Shown here: positions 1 through 11,800 of the stretch, piece after piece
Numbering within the stretch: the stretch's first letter is position 1
Layout of the letters: each line of letters starts with the position of its first letter
Assembly: GCF_001039355.2 (NCBI RefSeq)
Contig: NW_019775773.1
Span: 1-62,000 of the forward strand
Direction: 5' to 3'
DNA length: 62,000 nt
DNA from: Lingula anatina
Lineage: Eukaryota > Brachiopoda > Lingulata > Lingulida > Lingulidae
Made by a program: the position numbers and the translations under genes
Notes under the pieces: model-generated
Seen by the model: only the letters and a program-made list of their open reading frames with translations
What the model was told of the DNA's origin: nothing
Database searches by the model: none

Positions 1-653
1 CGGTAGCAAGCTTCGCGAAATGCATAATGTAGTCCTTCAGATTTTCTTTTCTCGTGGCAGCTCCAAACCTTGGTGAAATGTCAGTGATAAAAATCCCTCT
101 TCTGCTTTTAAATGGTTATTGAGGAAGTGAACTGACTGACTGACTTATGCTTCGTTTCGATTTCCATTTTGAGGGACGCGTGGTCATCACGAAATGATGA
201 GTAACAACAGCCATAATTATATATAACAAACAAGAAGCTACCTAAAAGATAAGTGTCTTCATGAATCATAGCTAAATTTAGCACGTCATTACAGCGTTAT
301 TTAATTTTCCTTTGGGATAGAGTGTGTACCACTAAAAATAACGCCGATATTTGTATTCCTTCCCAGTGACTATATGAATGTATAAACTGTTGCACTCCCG
401 TTCCATACATTAACCGCAAATGTCAAAATATCTGTAACACACTTGTAATTCTAAAGTTCGAGTAATATCTAGCTCGCAACGCACTTGAAGACTTGTCATT
501 AAATGTGAAAAAAGAAAGGAATCGAAAGCGACATGCTTCCTGCTTTAAAGTCATTATCCGAATGAACCTATCTCCGCCTCTGTAGAATCACGTCATCGCA
601 GGCAGTGAAGCATAATACTACCAGTAGTTTAAGTCTTCAACATATGGATTATC

Positions 654-685
<32 letters not shown>

Positions 686-2280
686 GGGGGGGGGGGTCTA
701 AATTTTCTATTTCTGTAATATGAAACGGATATATTTTTTCTTCCTTATGATACTATCCTATGGCAGGTGAGACATATTACCAAAACCAGCTGTCACAAGA
801 GAATTTTTCTATAGCAGGATGAGAAATTATAGTTTCACATAATACCAATATGGCTGGAGGAAACGATGTTTAGGCCCACTTTAACCACAAGGGGCCGTAT
901 TAATATATTTGCATGGACTATCACAAAACGGAAAGAAATCTTTTTTTTGCATCAAAGATAAGATGCCTTGCTTTCTAAAATGCTGAATACAATTGCTTTT
1001 CTTGCTTTCTTTCCTGAATACCTTTGGTTTCTGTGAAAGATCCTGTTGTTGAAAAAAATCTAAATGCTTGTAAAAAAATGCTTAAAAAACATCATTATTT
1101 TCGATTTTCAACATTTGTTACTTACATCTGACATTAGGTTGAAAAGCAAATAAGTTCAAATTGCAAATTTTCTTGTGAATCCTTAAGGAGAACAGTATCA
1201 TCTGCATGTAGTATAATCATTATTTTCATAAATGTCTGTAGCTCAGATTCGAAGTCATCCGATTCATTTGATAAGCCTGTAACATCTCTTTGCATTAAAA
1301 AAAATTCAAAGTCACTTTAACTGCTGGAAATAGAAAAGGGGATAGGTTTTTACCTTGTCTGTACGGGAAGTATTCCGATAATTAACCATTTAGTAAAATT
1401 TTAGATATGCAGTCATTATACATATTTGCAATTATGATGGTCAGATATTTTCTGTTTACATAATAATTCATTAGTTTCCACCATAGAGCCCCGTTCTCCG
1501 TATTTTATCGGAGCTATTATCTAATGTATTTCTGCTTTTCTCAATTTACTTTTGAAAATATTTGAACTATACTTTCATGAGTAATCTTTTTGCTCTTCTG
1601 CATTGTTTTTCAGCCTCTAAGCAGTATTTTTTGTCAAACAAATCTTTCTTTTTATTGTTGGGGGGTACCAGCAGGATATGAGAGCGCGCTTGAAATGATT
1701 TTTCTAACATAAATTGGGGCAACTGAACAATTCAAACCACTAGCTTCTACCTTTAATTTCGTAATACCAGTAATTTCGTAATACAAATACAATCAAATGA
1801 TAGCACATGATGCAACTAAATTCACTTTCAATATAATAAGATACCATATAGCACGAAAATGCATGCGTCAGCACTCTAATTGACGATTCTAATACGTACT
1901 AGCTGTGCTAACGCATGAAAGCAAATGCCGCAAAAAGTTGGAAACGAAAACCGGTTGCCGAAACAGCCGCGGTGCGGCAGCTCTCAAATTTTTATGTTAC
2001 ATCTCATCTCCTCAAAACGCACATTACTGTGAAGCCAACCAGCTTTCCCATCAACAGAGGTATCAATTTCCTTAAATTCATCCGTCTATCGACCAGTTTG
2101 ACCGTCGTAAAATCATACACCCGCTATAAACAAACGCAAACCAGGTCAAATCTACTCAGCAGGCCAACTGCTAGTAACCTACTTCGCATGAGCCGAAGTT
2201 GTGTTATGTAAATCAAATTTAAAACCGAAAATTATTAAACAGTCATGTAAATTGGTGACAGGTTTTCTGCTTAGCGGTTT
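1..2280. other. Upstream intergenic DNA, no supported gene
   Basis: AT-rich sequence upstream of the FAAH-like gene. I see only short open frames with no recognisable domain and no splice-linked coding block. It contains a T29-G11 homopolymer junction (657-696). The last 400 bases (about 1880-2280) are less AT-rich and may include distal promoter sequence for the gene starting at 2588, but I cannot name a specific element. Confidence 0.6.
657..696. repeat. Poly-T/poly-G homopolymer junction
   Basis: A run of about 29 T is followed directly by 11 G. A similar T-rich/G12 junction occurs near 61815-61853. The lengths are likely to be inaccurate in the assembly. Confidence 0.9.
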
Positions 2281-2607
2281 GAATGCAGATACTTTGAAGA
2301 TACCTCTTCTCTCATTGTGACAGCATGGTAGCGCACGGATGAGATTGCAATTTCAAATAAATACACGTAGGCCCTAGTAGTGGCACGTAGGCCCTGGTAG
2401 TGACACATCTAGATACAAAAATTGCAAACGTGCGGTGCGACGTTTTTGTTGATTGAATGCAGATAATTTGAAGATAGCTGTTATCTCATTTGATAGCATG
2501 ATAGTGCACGGATGAGACTGCAATTTCAAATAAATATATATATATATATATGTAGATACTAGTAGCACAGACACAAAAGTTGCAAACATGTGGCGCGACG
2601 TTCTTTT
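2281..2607 (+). repeat. Diverged tandem duplication of the FAAH 5' end
   Basis: Two head-to-tail copies (about 2281-2446 and 2455-2607) share a GAATGCAGATA start, a GTGCACGGATGAGA or GCGCACGGATGAGA core, CAATTTCAAATAAATA, and an end around TTGCAAAC followed by the first codons of the gene. The downstream copy carries the ATG used at 2588. In the upstream copy the matching position (about 2430) reads GTG, so it has no start. The upstream copy also has a 20-bp CACGTAGGCCCT-type doublet, and the downstream copy has a short AT microsatellite. The block probably contains the promoter and 5' UTR of the gene. Confidence 0.75.
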
Positions 2608-2800
2608 AGATATTATGTTTGGCTGTAGTCACTCAGCGCTTCTCATTGGTTCAACAGTGATTGCCGTAGCAACAATCTTTTTTATAAAAAGCAATGCCAG
2701 GAGAAAAAGAGTGAGAAGCAATCGATGCAAAGTGGCGAAGCAGTGCGTCAAATATAAGAAAACTATATCAACAGTAACTGAAAGAATAACGGAGAAAAAA
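2588..2800 (+). CDS. FAAH: FAAH exon 1 (residues 1-71)
   Basis: Starts MWRDVLLD, contains the membrane segment ([17 protein letters not shown]) and a basic stretch, and ends in phase 0 at donor gtaggc. The ATG is the only start that places a membrane segment before the amidase domain. Confidence 0.8.
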
Positions 2801-5800
2801 GTAGGCATATATTTCAATTCTTGATTTTTTTTCAGTTCTTTGTTGATTAAGTGAGATACACAATTTAATTACGAAGATATATAATAGAAACAGAATCTAA
2901 CATATTTTTTACTTCCAATAAAGCAATATAATAAAAATAATTCATCAGATAATTAAAATGCAATGAATAAGTACGTTATGTAGTTAGGTTTCACTCTAAT
3001 TATTGTACCACCAGCGTTAGCGCTGGCGGTACACATGGTTTTAGTCCCGTCCAGATCGTTCCGCCGGCTCCTGCGGCTCCGCCGGCTCCGCCGACAAGTC
3101 ACCGTTACCGCTTCTCCTCCTAGACGGTAAGGGCCTCCGTACCCATCTCTTGGATTTAGGTCACCTATAATCTCAACTCGTTCCACGTAAAATTTGGGCT
3201 TTGTCGGTATTGGGGTCTAGGTGTGGCCCTCATTGCAATGCACCCTTGTCCAAAAATGGCATAATTAAATGCTAATTATCTACCCTACGGAAGGAATTAT
3301 GGGGAAATTTTCTACAGACGGCTTTCCAAAAGTCGTATGTGTAGATTTGAAATATGCCCTTGGATTTGACCTTTGACCTTTATTTCAAGGTCAAACGGGC
3401 CAAAATTTTCAAAAAAAAAACGAAATTTTTTACGAAAAAAAATTTTTTTGCCCTGTTATTCAGACACCACACAGACTTAACCAATAATATTATTGGAAAG
3501 TGTTACCCTTCGGGTCATCTTTCATCTCCGTGAATTTGGGGTCCATCGGTGCATTTTCACGGGAGTAGCGGCCATAAGATACCGAAACTGAAAACTGTCT
3601 CTAATTCGGGAACCGTTAATGTAGCTAGAGACCCATTCTTTTTTGCATTTTGTAGAGCATGTAAAACCCAACACTGAGAGTGGTCTCCATTTTTTTTGTA
3701 TTCCATACGGTTTTCGAGTTACGCTGTATCAAAAAGTACATATTGGTGGTGAAAGCAAAATGTGCAGTACGGTAATGGATAATAAATTTTGAACTCCGGA
3801 AAAATAAAACATAAGGCTTGGCGAGGCAGACAACTTGTGGTCAAAAATGACATTATTTCATCAAATTTGAACATCTGGAACTTCAGAGCACCTCCCATTT
3901 CAAGAATTTTGACCAAAATGATCTTTTCTTTATTTTAATTAATTTTTTCTGTACGAAATTTATGGCACATTATTTTAACTCCAAAATTATAACATTTAGT
4001 CCCTTATATCTCCAAAACTGGTAGAGATAGGTCTATAGTTACTATTGAAGTTGAATAGGAAATCATATACTGGCAATCTAAATGTGACCTTGAAATGGAC
4101 CTTTGACCTACTTTTCATCATGAATTGAACTTTGCAAATTTTGGTTCCCTTTTATCTCCAAAACTGGCAGAGATAGGTCTATAGTTACTATTGAACTTGA
4201 ATAGGAAGTCATTAAAGTCAATTTACTGTGACCTTAAAATTGACCTTTGACCTACATTTTACCATGAACTGAACTTTGCAAATTTTGTTCCCTTTTATCC
4301 CCAAAACTAGCAGAGATAGGTCTATAGTTACTATTGAACTTGAATAGGAAGTCATATACTGGCAATCTAAATGTGACCTTGAAATTGACATTTGACCTAC
4401 TTTTCATTATGAATTGAACTTTGCAAATTTCCATTCCCTTTTATCTCCAAAACTGGCAGAGATAGGTCCATAGTTGCTATTGAACTTGAATAGGAAGTCA
4501 TATACTGGCAATCTAAGTGTGACCTTGAAATTGACCTTTGACCTACCTTACTATGAACTGAACTTTAATTGTACCATTTTTAGTTATATATATTTTTTTG
4601 CATATTTTGAGAATTCTTGTTGATTGCATTTTTTACAGCTTGTCAAGCACAAGACTGGTGGTAGTATCCCTTTTTTTTGTGTGTGTGGGACTATAAGATC
4701 GCGCTTACTCCAGCTGGTGGTACAATATTCGGAGGCGGTATCGCCTCTCTGATCCTCTAGTTTGACTTTATTTTGATTTAATTAAGAGTCTTTTGATCTG
4801 ACACATAATCTATATTTCAATTTTTTTTTTATTTTCGTAGTTTTCCCCAGAGCAGGTAGATTCAATTACTGAGTTATCATTATCAGAGCTTGTCGCCAGT
4901 TTGAAGAACGGTCGCCTAAAAGCAGTGGATGTGTTAAATGCATATCAATCAAAGGTGTGTGATGGAGTATGCTTTTATCTTATTTGACATAATTCGGAAT
5001 CATTTCACACTCCTATTGTCAGGGACCCGGCCTTATGTTGTGTCAGAGACCCTTACATGTTTGTAATGTATTTTTGAATACTTCCGTATTGGTACAGACA
5101 TGGTCTTATTTGCTGTATTNCCATTTTTTTTGTATTCCATACGGTTTTCGAGTTACGCTGTATCAAAAAGTACATATTGGTGGTGAAAGCAAAATGTGCA
5201 GTACGGTAATGGATAATAAATTTTGAACTCCGGAAAAATAAAACATAAGGCTTGGCGAGGCAGACAACTTGTGGTCAAAAATGACATTATTTCATCAAAT
5301 TTGAACATCTGGAACTTCAGAGCACCTCCCATTTCAAGAATTTTGACCAAAATGATCTTTTCTTTATTTTAATTAATTTTTTCTGTACGAAATTTATGGC
5401 ACATTATTTTAACTCCAAAATTATAACATTTAGTCCCTTATATCTCCAAAACTGGTAGAGATAGGTCTATAGTTACTATTGAAGTTGAATAGGAAATCAT
5501 ATACTGGCAATCTAAATGTGACCTTGAAATGGACCTTTGACCTACTTTTCATCATGAATTGAACTTTGCAAATTTTGGTTCCCTTTTATCTCCAAAACTG
5601 GCAGAGATAGGTCTATAGTTACTATTGAACTTGAATAGGAAGTCATTAAAGTCAATTTACTGTGACCTTAAAATTGACCTTTGACCTACATTTTACCATG
5701 AACTGAACTTTGCAAATTTTGTTCCCTTTTATCCCCAAAACTAGCAGAGATAGGTCTATAGTTACTATTGAACTTGAATAGGAAGTCATATACTGGCAAT

Positions 5801-8800
5801 CTAAATGTGACCTTGAAATTGACATTTGACCTACTTTTCATTATGAATTGAACTTTGCAAATTTCCATTCCCTTTTATCTCCAAAACTGGCAGAGATAGG
5901 TCCATAGTTGCTATTGAACTTGAATAGGAAGTCATATACTGGCAATCTAAGTGTGACCTTGAAATTGACCTTTGACCTACCTTACTATGAACTGAACTTT
6001 AATTGTACCATTTTTAGTTATATATATTTTTTTGCATATTTTGAGAATTCTTGTTGATTGCATTTTTTACAGCTTGTCAAGCACAAGACTGGTGGTAGTA
6101 TCCCTTTTTTTTGTGTGTGTGGGACTATAAGATCGCGCTTACTCCAGCTGGTGGTACAATATTCGGAGGCGGTATCGCCTCTCTGATCCTCTAGTTTGAC
6201 TTTATTTTGATTTAATTAAGAGTCTTTTGATCTGACACATAATCTATATTTCAATTTTTTTTTTATTTTCGTAGTTTTCCCCAGAGCAGGTAGATTCAAT
6301 TACTGAGTTATCATTATCAGAGCTTGTCGCCAGTTTGAAGAACGGTCGCCTAAAAGCAGTGGATGTGTTAAATGCATATCAATCAAAGGTGTGTGATGGA
6401 GTATGCTTTTATCTTATTTGACATAATTCGGAATCATTTCACACTCCTATTGTCAGGGACCCGGCCTTATGTTGTGTCAGAGACCCTTACATGTTTGTAA
6501 TGTATTTTTGAATACTTCCGTATTGGTACAGACATGGTCTTATTTGCTGTATTTTATTGCCTTTGGATTTTTGAAGCCAGTTGAATTGGACACTTCCTAG
6601 TAGGATGTGGAGGTGGTAAGGTGACCTCTAATTTATTAAAGCAATGTTGAGTTACCGTTAATTTGAATAAATAATGTCATTGTAGTGCCAGAATATATGT
6701 GTTAGTGACTTTGCTTTTGAGGAAGGGACTGTGCTTTTTTGGGGAGAAAAGGACTTTTTTCTTTTCTTTTTTTTTTGAGGGGGGATATCTGTGCTACAAG
6801 TCTGAGACAGAACAATTGTGGTACATACTGTATGCCTAAATTAATTATTATGTTATAATTTTAATTATAATTTTAATTATTAAAAAAAAAATTAACATGA
6901 TTTAAATTGTCTATATGTGTTTAGTTGCATGTAGGTAGACACTGAACCTTGGATGTATTCAACTTTTATCTTCAACTTGAGAAATCTGGTATTACGTCGA
7001 AGCTGATCAGGATGATACTAGCAATCTCAGTTAGATCAGCCAATTGTATCATGTATAATATTTACTATGACATTAACAGAATTAAAATACTTACAATTTG
7101 CATTCTTAATTGCCCTTTCTATTGTAGGCAATAGAACAGAATGAACAGTATAATTTCATCACAACATTTTTGGAAGAAGCTGAGGTATGCTAGTACATAT
7201 CTATTTTATTATACATCAATTGGCGTTTAAGGATGATGTTACAAATGTGACAGAACAAGGAACTTCATGTAATTCCTTTGATAAAAATTGATTTGGTTTG
7301 TTCATTTAGTTTATTGCAATTTCTAATGCAACAATTTTAGATCTTCATCAGTCCTAGATCTTATCAGTTTGTTAAAAAATATTTAAGTCTTTCAGATTTA
7401 AATCAATGCCATGGTTTTAATTTTTTACTGCTTGATTCCTTTCGTTGTCACTTTATTGATTGTGAAAACCTTTATTGTCTTATCCATTTATTCTGTGCCA
7501 TGAATATTTAAAAACCAAATATTCTCATTGTACCTACTCAAGAAAATTTAGACAAAACTCAACAGTTTACAAATTAATTTTATTACCACTTCTGATAATA
7601 TGGTTTTTCTTTCAATTTTATATAGGATGCAGCATTAGCCCTAGATGAATCTGAAGAACCAAAAGGGATGTTACATGGAGTGCCTGTTTCTTTGAAAGAT
7701 TACTTTACTGTGAAGGTACATGTCTTACTTCACAGGGGCAGATCCAGGATTAATTGAAGGGGAGAGGAGGGGGGGGGGGGTCCGTGGATGCAAAGCTGAC
7801 CCTGCCCCCCCCCCCCAATTTGGTATTTTACAGGGCAAATGGTGCAGTTTTTTTACAGTTGAGAACTCTAATTTAGCTAGTCAAAACTCTAATTTCAAGA
7901 GGGGACCATTGATGTGATTTTTTTTCAGAAATCCAAGGGGGTAGGGTCAAGACCCCCCCTGAGGCCCCCTTAATCTGCCACTTTGAATTATATCTAATAT
8001 TTTTAATATTAATATTAATTTTATTACATTATGAATTTTAGAGATTTGAAAGGTGGATTTGATTCAGTAATAATTTAATTTTCAAGATAATTTCACAGTG
8101 GCAGATTTAGGGGGGCAGGGGATCCTGACACCCCCTTCGATTTCTGACTAGTGGAATTTTGACTAGCTGAATCTTAGTTTTAAACCGTACCAAATGGCAC
8201 TGGTCGCCCTCTAAAATACCAGAATATTTCGGGGACCTTCACCAAGGGGGGGGGAGGGGTTGGCTTTGCATCTGCAGTCCCCCCCCCCTTTCAAATAAAC
8301 TTGGATCTGCCCCTGGGTACACTTCAAATACGCTTTTCATGGCATTTGATTTGAAGAGGTTAATAAATATGATATCACTAAAAGTTACAGAAGTACATAG
8401 TTAAACTACAAACTGTTCTACCTTCTTGTATAAAATGTGCATTTTACCATATAGCATTCTATAAATTTTATGTAGGGCTATGACACCACCCATGGCATGG
8501 CCAGATATGTTGACAGCCCTTGGGCAGAAGATTGTGTGGTTGTCAAGGTACCATTTCTATATGGAGAAGACTGTCACAGATACTTATCTATGTTCATACA
8601 CTTCGGCTCATATCAGTTGGGTTGTACAATGTAGGAGTTTGGTTTAAGTCTGATAATCCCTGGCTTTTTTGCAATTAATGCTTGGCTTTAACTTTGTGTT
8701 AATTATGGAGCTTGTCAATCCTTAATCATTCTTATCTCATTGGGGAGCATATAATCCATGCAGTGCCACTTGGAATAAGGGGTACTGGCGGAGATCAGCA

Positions 8801-11800
8801 TTGGTCAAAATTGTTCCGGAAGTGTGACGTCAAGTGGTGTAAGACGTGAAGCTGAGTGGTCATTTTTAGCTGGAGTTTTTCAAACAACATGGTAAGATAA
8901 CATTTCTTCTTTATGCATTTTGGGCAGAGAATGCTTGTAGAAATAATAGGCACATGATATGAAAATGTGACACGGAACTTGATTTGCAGACAACTTGTTT
9001 TAAAAAACATGTATATGATTTTTAGCTGAGATAAGAAGCTGTCAGAATGTCACCTTTGTCTTCGCATTTGTCACTGATTAGTGGCTACCCCAGTGTAAAA
9101 GGTGTATTAATGTGGTCATATGTGTGGAATTTCATGTCAGATGGACATATAAAGATCTAAAAATTTGTCAAAATATTTAAAAATAGATACATCTTTGCAC
9201 AGTAGTTGTGGATTGGTACGACTCAGTTGTTAGTTACGAACTATTTCCTGGTTTATATTTATAGCTACCGAAAATCCTTTCTCTTTACGCTCTTTGTCGT
9301 GCTGGCAGTCGATGCAGCATGTACATGTATTTCAAAACAAGTTGTCATTTACAAAAACCAGCTCGACCATATGACCAGGTCTTTACTCCCTGCTTTATCC
9401 TCTATAAGCTGAGTGCATAGTGAGGAGACAAAAGGTACCATTTTTTTATAATCTTTGGCATGACCCGGCCGGCCAGCCATTGAAGTCATACTCATGACCT
9501 AGCTCCTGCACTAGAGGCAAGCACTCTATATTTTGTAAGGAACCTGATTTTTTTATGTAACATCAGATATGTTTTGACACTGGGTGCAGGGTTGCACGGT
9601 TGCCTTCTAAAACCACTTTTTCCTCTCAGGCAACCAAATCTTGACCAGAATTTGTCTGACTATGCAACTGATTCCATTTGAATATTTTTCATTTATTGTA
9701 TCTTTTACAATGCTTTTTATGACAGTGGCTCCACTTGGTAAAAGTGCACAGTAGTTGTTTGTGTTGATTTTAAGATAGCATTTAAATATTTATGTATATT
9801 ATGGATTCTATAATCTCTTTTTTGTAAAAACAGCAGTGAAATTGACATATAACCTTTTATTTGGAATTATTTTTGAATCTTGAATAGCAGTTAGAAAATA
9901 AGAAATATTTCATTGAATGCTTGGTAAGCCCCCCCCCTTCCCCCTCCCTTTCCTAGCAATTAAAAAAAACTGGTACAGCAACCAACCTACTGGGCCTGCT
10001 TGTGTTCAGTAGCAACTGAGTGAAAAAAGGTAATGTTGAGCCCTGGGGTGTATTATTTATTGAGAACGATGCAAACCGAAATGAAACTCACTGATTTTAT
10101 TTTTCTTTAAATGAAAAGCTTAATTAACTAAGACTTAAACGATAAATGTATTATGTGAAATTCTAAATTGGTTTTATTGCTTTGTTAAATTTTTATTTAA
10201 TTATTTAGTCAAATTTAATTTTACTAATTCTAGGTCCTCAGGTACCAGGGTGCAATTCCCTTTATGAAGACAAATATCCCTCAAACCAACTTACAGTAAG
10301 TGAAAACACATTTTGATGAAATAAGTACACTTTCCAATTTTTAATTCAGTTCTCCAAGGTGTCATTACTTAATATATTTGTATCTATTTACATAAGTTAC
10401 AGTCACTGCTATTCTATGGTACTAGCTATTTGGCTCATGTTAACGTTATGTGTAGAAGTTTATCCTTATGGTTGTTTATTAGCTTTGACTGCTCAAATCC
10501 AATATTTGGACGAACTCTAAACCCTTGGTCAAAACAGCGGACTCCAGGCGGATCGTCAGGAGGTGAAGCAGCAGCCATTGCTGCTGGGAGCTCTATTGTT
10601 GGGATGGGAAGTGATATTGGTAATGAATCTTTTCTAGGCTGGAATATCTGTAATACAAATCTGTTCAGAAACTTATTACAGCTGCCTTATTAATAGTAAA
10701 TGCCAATATGACCACCATTCAAACAGTGTATAGTTTCATTTATTTAAAAGAATCAAGTGTCCATTTAACACTATATAGATAAAAAAAGAATATTTCGCAA
10801 TTTTTGATGAAGGGTGACAGTGTATTATCTCACACTTAAATATACAATTGCTACTAAAATTTCATATAATTTTCAGGTGGAAGCATCAGGATTCCAGCTC
10901 ACTTCTGTGGAATATGTGGGATAAAGCCAACTGTGGGTAGAATAAGGTATTCTTGTAATAGAATCTGTCAAAGAGTGTTATATCTGAGCAGACATTTCAT
11001 TTTGACAATGTTGTTAAAATGGTGTTTAATACGGATGTTGTTAGCTGCAAACAATTTTGTGTCAACCTTAATTCAACAATATATTTAACTTGCCACAGTG
11101 TTTATGTGATATACATATTTGCTGATTTAGCACATGCTTTCATATTTTCAGTAAAAAGGGGCTTCACATGTTCAGAGGAGAAAACTTAATTGTGTATGTA
11201 AAAACATTTTGCTTATGTAAAAATTCAACGTACTATAATGAGGGAACATCTTCACATCAGATTCTCTCCTAGCATAGTGATGTGTCAAACAAATTTTCAT
11301 CTTCACTACTGACATTGAAAAAAAGCAGATCCATTGGGGTGGTGGTGGTGGNNNNNNNNNNNNNNNNNNNNNNNNNGGGGTGGGCAGTAGGTGCATGTAC
11401 TATCACAACCATACCCAGGTGCATCTAACACAACCAAGCTCAATTATCACATTACATGGAGCTGCATCTATGTGGATATTGATACATTAAACACAAAATC
11501 AGATAAAAATGATGAAACAAAATAAGATTTTTAGAATAAAAAGTGTTTTAAATGAATTAAACTTCACTTATATGTCAAGTTAACTAATGGAAATTTAGTT
11601 ACAGCAATAATTCATACCTAGCTGTTTTTTGGTGTTAGAAATTGTCTACATCTTTCATATTTTGAAGAACAATTTAAATGTTTAAAATGGCTTTGATTAG
11701 CATAGTGAAGTTTAACTTTTCACACTGGTTTCTTCCATGATTTATTGAATAAAGTGTGTTTAAACTTTTCACAGTGGCTGCATCCATGGGACCGATGGGC

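Larger units (their letters stand above)
3687..6553 (+). repeat. 1,433-bp head-to-tail duplication split by one N
   Basis: Positions 3687-5119 and 5121-6553 match at an offset of 1434 wherever I compared them, including the satellite units, the element end and FAAH exon 2. The sole separator is the N at 5120. Identity across such AT-rich non-coding DNA points to an assembly or gap-filling duplicate, or a very recent duplication. Confidence 0.9.

Noticed and set aside
1915-2211. 98-codon plus-strand open frame upstream of FAAH
   Set aside because: Basic, low-information translation with no recognised domain, no splice context linking it to exon 1, and separated from the start by the duplicated 5' block. 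Treated as chance.
3719-3916. 65-codon minus-strand frame, repeated at 5153-5350
   Set aside because: Lies in the duplicated intronic repeat block; the identical pair reflects duplication of the block, not a gene family.
4003-4570. CRISPR-like array
   Set aside because: The repeated units are contiguous 144-bp satellite copies without unique spacers, in an animal intron.
3001-4727. Simple Tc1/mariner-type MITE with TA target site
   Set aside because: A TA does flank the inverted 15-mers, but the adjoining stem-loop plus CTAG/T and the satellite core fit a Helentron-like end better. Kept as the main alternative.
7720-7917. 65-codon plus-strand frame rich in Gly/Pro
   Set aside because: Begins in the intron after FAAH exon 4 and runs through the G/C tracts of MITE A.
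10430-10693. 87-codon frame starting MAHVNVMC
   Set aside because: Only the middle part is coding (FAAH exon 7); its start and end are intronic read-through.
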